Positions 61,841 through 64,000 of a stretch of 64,000 nucleotides of DNA are shown here, in pieces. Positions within the stretch are counted from its first letter, which is position 1; each line of letters opens with the position of its first letter. Under the pieces are notes generated by a model. It ran no database searches and was not told where the DNA came from. It saw only the letters and a program-made list of their open reading frames with translations. Made by a program: the position numbers and the translations under genes. This DNA is from Apricaphanius iberus (lineage: Eukaryota; Chordata; Actinopteri; Cyprinodontiformes; Aphaniidae). The DNA lies in contig JAPXFQ010000256.1 in NCBI GenBank assembly GCA_028564705.1, forward strand, positions 1,612,001 through 1,676,000, in the 5' to 3' direction.

Positions 61841-61846
61841 AATAAA
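61841..61846 (+). promoter_or_regulatory. Poly(A) signal of the transposase gene
   Basis: AATAAA 73 nt after the transposase TGA, followed by a T/G-rich stretch (CTTGTATG). Confidence 0.5.
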
Positions 61847-62174
61847 CACCAATACTTGAAGTTTGGATCCTTGTATGTTTACATGACAATATGACAAAAG
61901 TATGACCTCAAATTGACATCTGTACACAGAGAAATCAAAAGCGAGATGCGTTTTGTATTCATACCATCAGTGAGTAGTTGGCACATTGTGTGCTTAGTAG
62001 ATGATGGCTTGTGTTTACTGTTTGATACGAAAACACAATTTTTACAAAGTTGTGAAGAGTTAATCTAGCTGCTTTCGCTTTTGCAAGAGAACTACAATCT
62101 TTTGATAATTGGGTGAAAGGTTTTCTTATTTGTGTGTAGAGTTTTGCAAAAATAGCCAATAGTTACAAAAAATG

Positions 62175-62199
62175 TGCTTAAGCAATCAGAAAAAAACTG
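62175..62199 (-). repeat. Right terminal inverted repeat of the IS630-like transposon
   Basis: Reverse complement starts CAGTTTTTTTCTG and ends GCTTAAGC, matching the left end. Confidence 0.85.
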
Positions 62200-62449
62200 T
62201 AAGCCTAACTTTGACTTGTTTTAAGAACATTGCATCAAAGTTGGATCAGCCTGTAGTGTGTTTTTCCGTTTCATCCAAACCTCCATTGGTTGAGAAATTT
62301 GATTTCTATTGATCATATTTGTGTAATTTTATTTTCAACACGTTCAACTATGTAAAGAAGTATTTAATAAAAATGTATTCATTTAGATCTAGGATGTGTT
62401 ATTTTAGTGTTCCCTTTATTTTTTTGAGCAGTATATAGTTCTATATAGC

Positions 62450-62580
62450 TGGTAAATGCAGCAAACTGGTACACAGAGGCCCCGGTTTGATTCTCGTTTT
62501 AGGCAATGAGCAATAAACAGCATCCCGTATGGGTCTTTGGGCAAGACCCTTCATGCTAATGCCTACTGCATAACATTATG
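62450..62580 (+). repeat. SINE-like tRNA-derived fragment
   Basis: Contains a box-B-like GGTTTGATTCTCG and a GGGCAAGACCCTTCATGCT segment as in teleost tRNA-derived repeats. It lies between the Tc1 end and the R4-like LINE tail. No clear ends or duplication. Confidence 0.35.
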
Positions 62581-62844
62581 AGTGACAATTAAACACATGA
62601 CGGCTCGGCTCAGACCTCGCCTCGCCACACAAGGTCTGTGTCAAGTGCTAGGGAACCAGAGCACCTTGATGAAAAATGGGCAACTGGAACAAAGCAGAGA
62701 TTGGCGAGATGCGAGAAGAAGGCTTTGTTGGAATGCTACTATTCAGGTAACCCTAGTCAGAGAGTTTACGTTAAAATAATGTGGGCTGAATGGTTACTTA
62801 AAAACCCACAATTTTAAGGAAAGAGGCTAACGACTAACGAGCAT

Positions 62845-63485
62845 GAGAGCCACTATCCAGGATGAAACATCTGAACTCCATGTAAATCAAGGACAAGACT
62901 TCAACAGATGACATACTCTGTGAATGCCTGAGACAATGGTGAGATGAGGAGGTACTGGAGGAGAGACCATCATGGAAGGACAAGCCCCTAACTGGGATGT
63001 ACCATCGGAACATAACTGAAGAGGCTGATCTCAAGAAATCCTACCAATAGCTAGAGATGGCTGGCCTACACGACACCAAAGAGGCACTCATCCTGGTAGC
63101 ACGGTAGCAGACTCTGAGCACCAGAGTGATAGAGGCTGAGATCAGAATGGTAATGGTAAAACAACCAGACAGTGTGGTGGTTGATAAGGAGAAGAAGAAA
63201 GCTATTGTAGTGGATGTGTCATGACACCACCACCATAGTAACATCAAGTACGTGAGAAACTTGAGAAATACCAAGGGCTCAAAGAGGAGTTAGAGAAGGC
63301 TTGGAAGGTGAAGGTGACATTAATACCCATGGTGATTGGAGCACTCGGGGCAGTGACACCCAAACTTGAGCAATGGCTTCAGCAGATCCCCCGAATAACC
63401 TCAGACATCTGAATCCAGAAAAGTGCAGTACTTGGAACAGCAAAGACACTGTGTAAGACCCTCAATTTTCCTAAGGATCCAGCTG
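62845..63485 (+). pseudogene. C-terminal remnant of an R4/Dong-like LINE ORF
   Basis: One frame from 62845 reads RATIQDETSELHVNQGQ, then ILCECLRQ, SWKDKPLTGMYHRNI, then EAGLHDTKEAL-type text, with scattered stops. At about 63125 it jumps, by an internal deletion, to IRMVMVKQPDSVVVDKEKKK. A shift after 63220 leads to EKLEKYQGLKEELEKAWKVK, VIGALGAVTPKLEQWLQQIP and SAVLGTAKTL. These blocks, in this order, are those of the C-terminal endonuclease-side region of fish R4/Dong-type retrotransposon polyproteins, as I recall the family. The reverse transcriptase part is absent, so it is a truncated, internally deleted, dead copy. It leaves no long open frame on the plus strand. Confidence 0.7.
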
Positions 63486-64000
63486 TAGGATCTGATTTGG
63501 TCATGGAATGTGGTGGATTCAGTTGTTGTTTAACCATTTCTATGTTGATTTGGCCATATGTTTCTGTTCATTTTTCTTGGGAAAGACCAAATGACAAACT
63601 ATGTTTTAGTTTTGATATATTTTTTTATTAAAATGTGTTTGTGTTTAACTTTCAAAAAGATTGAGCACAACAGCTTACTCCTCTATGACCTTTGCTCAAC
63701 TGTGGCGTAAATTGACATAACATTTTATGAAACGCTGTTTCTGTGATTAAGTTTCACTAAGTTCAGGATGCTGAATGCTTGAAACTTAAAGTGATGGCTT
63801 GGCCTACTGTCTTATTAATTCAGATAATAAATATGTCATTACACAAAAAGCAAAGAAATGTCATTCCCTATCAGTCAATGGTCTCCCTTAAATATGGAAA
63901 AAAAAATTATAAGATATTACGGTGATGGCAAACAAACCCGTCCTGCACTAGATAAACCTTGTGAATTCCACACTCTTGATCTCAATTTACACAGTAAGTA

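Larger units (their letters stand above)
60001..62199 (+). mobile_element. IS630/Tc1-superfamily transposon, near-intact, nested in a Tc1-like element
   Basis: Terminal inverted repeats: left CAGTTTTTTCTGAATGCTTA, right (reverse complement) CAGTTTTTTTCTGATTGCTT, both continuing AAGC. Between them lie a TATA box, a spliced transposase gene and a poly(A) signal, so all parts of an autonomous element are present in 2.2 kb. TA flanks both ends, but the flanks also share a longer imperfect duplication: TAAGCCTCATTTTA at 59987-60000 and TAAGCCTAACTTTG at 62200-62213. Subterminal regions carry several TTTGCAAAACT-like words. The element interrupts an older Tc1-like element whose 3' part resumes at about 62202. 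Confidence 0.85.
59011..62433 (+). mobile_element. Tc1-like element, split by the IS630-like transposon (parts 59011-60000 and 62200-62433)
   Basis: The first part holds a transposase remnant. After the nested insertion the 3' untranslated part resumes (AGCCTAACTTTGACTTG...) and runs to a terminus TTTTTTTGAGCAGTA followed by TA. I recognise this 3' end as that of a very common teleost Tc1-like family. The matching 5' terminal repeat (an AT-rich end containing TGCTCAAAAA) is not present to the left, so the 5' end is lost, perhaps replaced by the unassigned repeat-like sequence at 58610-59000. Confidence 0.75.

Overview
This window looks like nuclear DNA of a teleost fish, probably a percomorph. 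It is AT-rich and gene-poor, with long introns, GT/AG splice sites and vertebrate-type microsatellites. It is crowded with fish-type transposable elements: Tc1-like and hAT-like DNA elements, L2-, Rex1/CR1- and R4/Dong-like LINEs, a Ty3/gypsy chromodomain element, and tRNA-derived SINEs with ATGG-type tails. Nothing looks bacterial, and there are no operons, CRISPR arrays or rRNA genes.

Only one complete host gene can be supported. It is a histamine H3 receptor gene (hrh3) on the minus strand, in three exons at 41188-40951, 40497-40331 and 38323-37463, encoding 421 residues. Its splice sites, seven-transmembrane layout and ligand-binding residues are intact. A 13-codon upstream ORF precedes the start codon. 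A second host gene is represented only by a probable terminal exon at 49325-49384 (minus), with a good acceptor, a short lysine-rich C-terminus and a tandem poly(A) signal. I cannot name it. A THAP-domain exon at 22507-22794 (plus) carries two in-frame stops and reads as a pseudogene.

Layout. 1-10 kb has no gene and holds SINE, hAT-like and LINE fragments. 10.2-12.25 kb is a 5'-truncated Ty3/gypsy chromovirus remnant with its 3' LTR, followed by a Tc1 remnant to about 13 kb. 13-22 kb is mostly unassigned, with several SINEs. 22.5-28 kb holds the THAP pseudogene, a Tc1-like element split by a solo LTR (24852-25220), and a dead Rex1/CR1-like LINE. 28-34.5 kb holds a SINE with a 12-bp target-site duplication (TSD), two LTR-like fragments and degenerate repeats. 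37.25-41.25 kb is hrh3. 42-44 kb, upstream of hrh3, holds one SINE and two hAT-like MITEs. 44.5-45.2 kb is an inverted relative of sequence at 31.3-34.2 kb. 48.8-52.7 kb contains two Tc1 remnants, one with two further insertions. 53.4-57.2 kb is a near full-length L2 LINE on the minus strand. 59.0-62.4 kb is a Tc1-like element carrying a 2.2-kb IS630-like transposon, and 62.8-63.5 kb is the tail of an R4/Dong-like LINE.

The most interesting object is the IS630-like element at 60001-62199. It has matching terminal inverted repeats, a TATA box, a spliced transposase with an intact DDE triad, and a poly(A) signal. It is flanked by imperfect direct repeats of about 14 bp rather than a plain TA. 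It is a coherent young transposon, but I cannot show that it is a new family. Several nested insertions here have duplications that allow relative dating.
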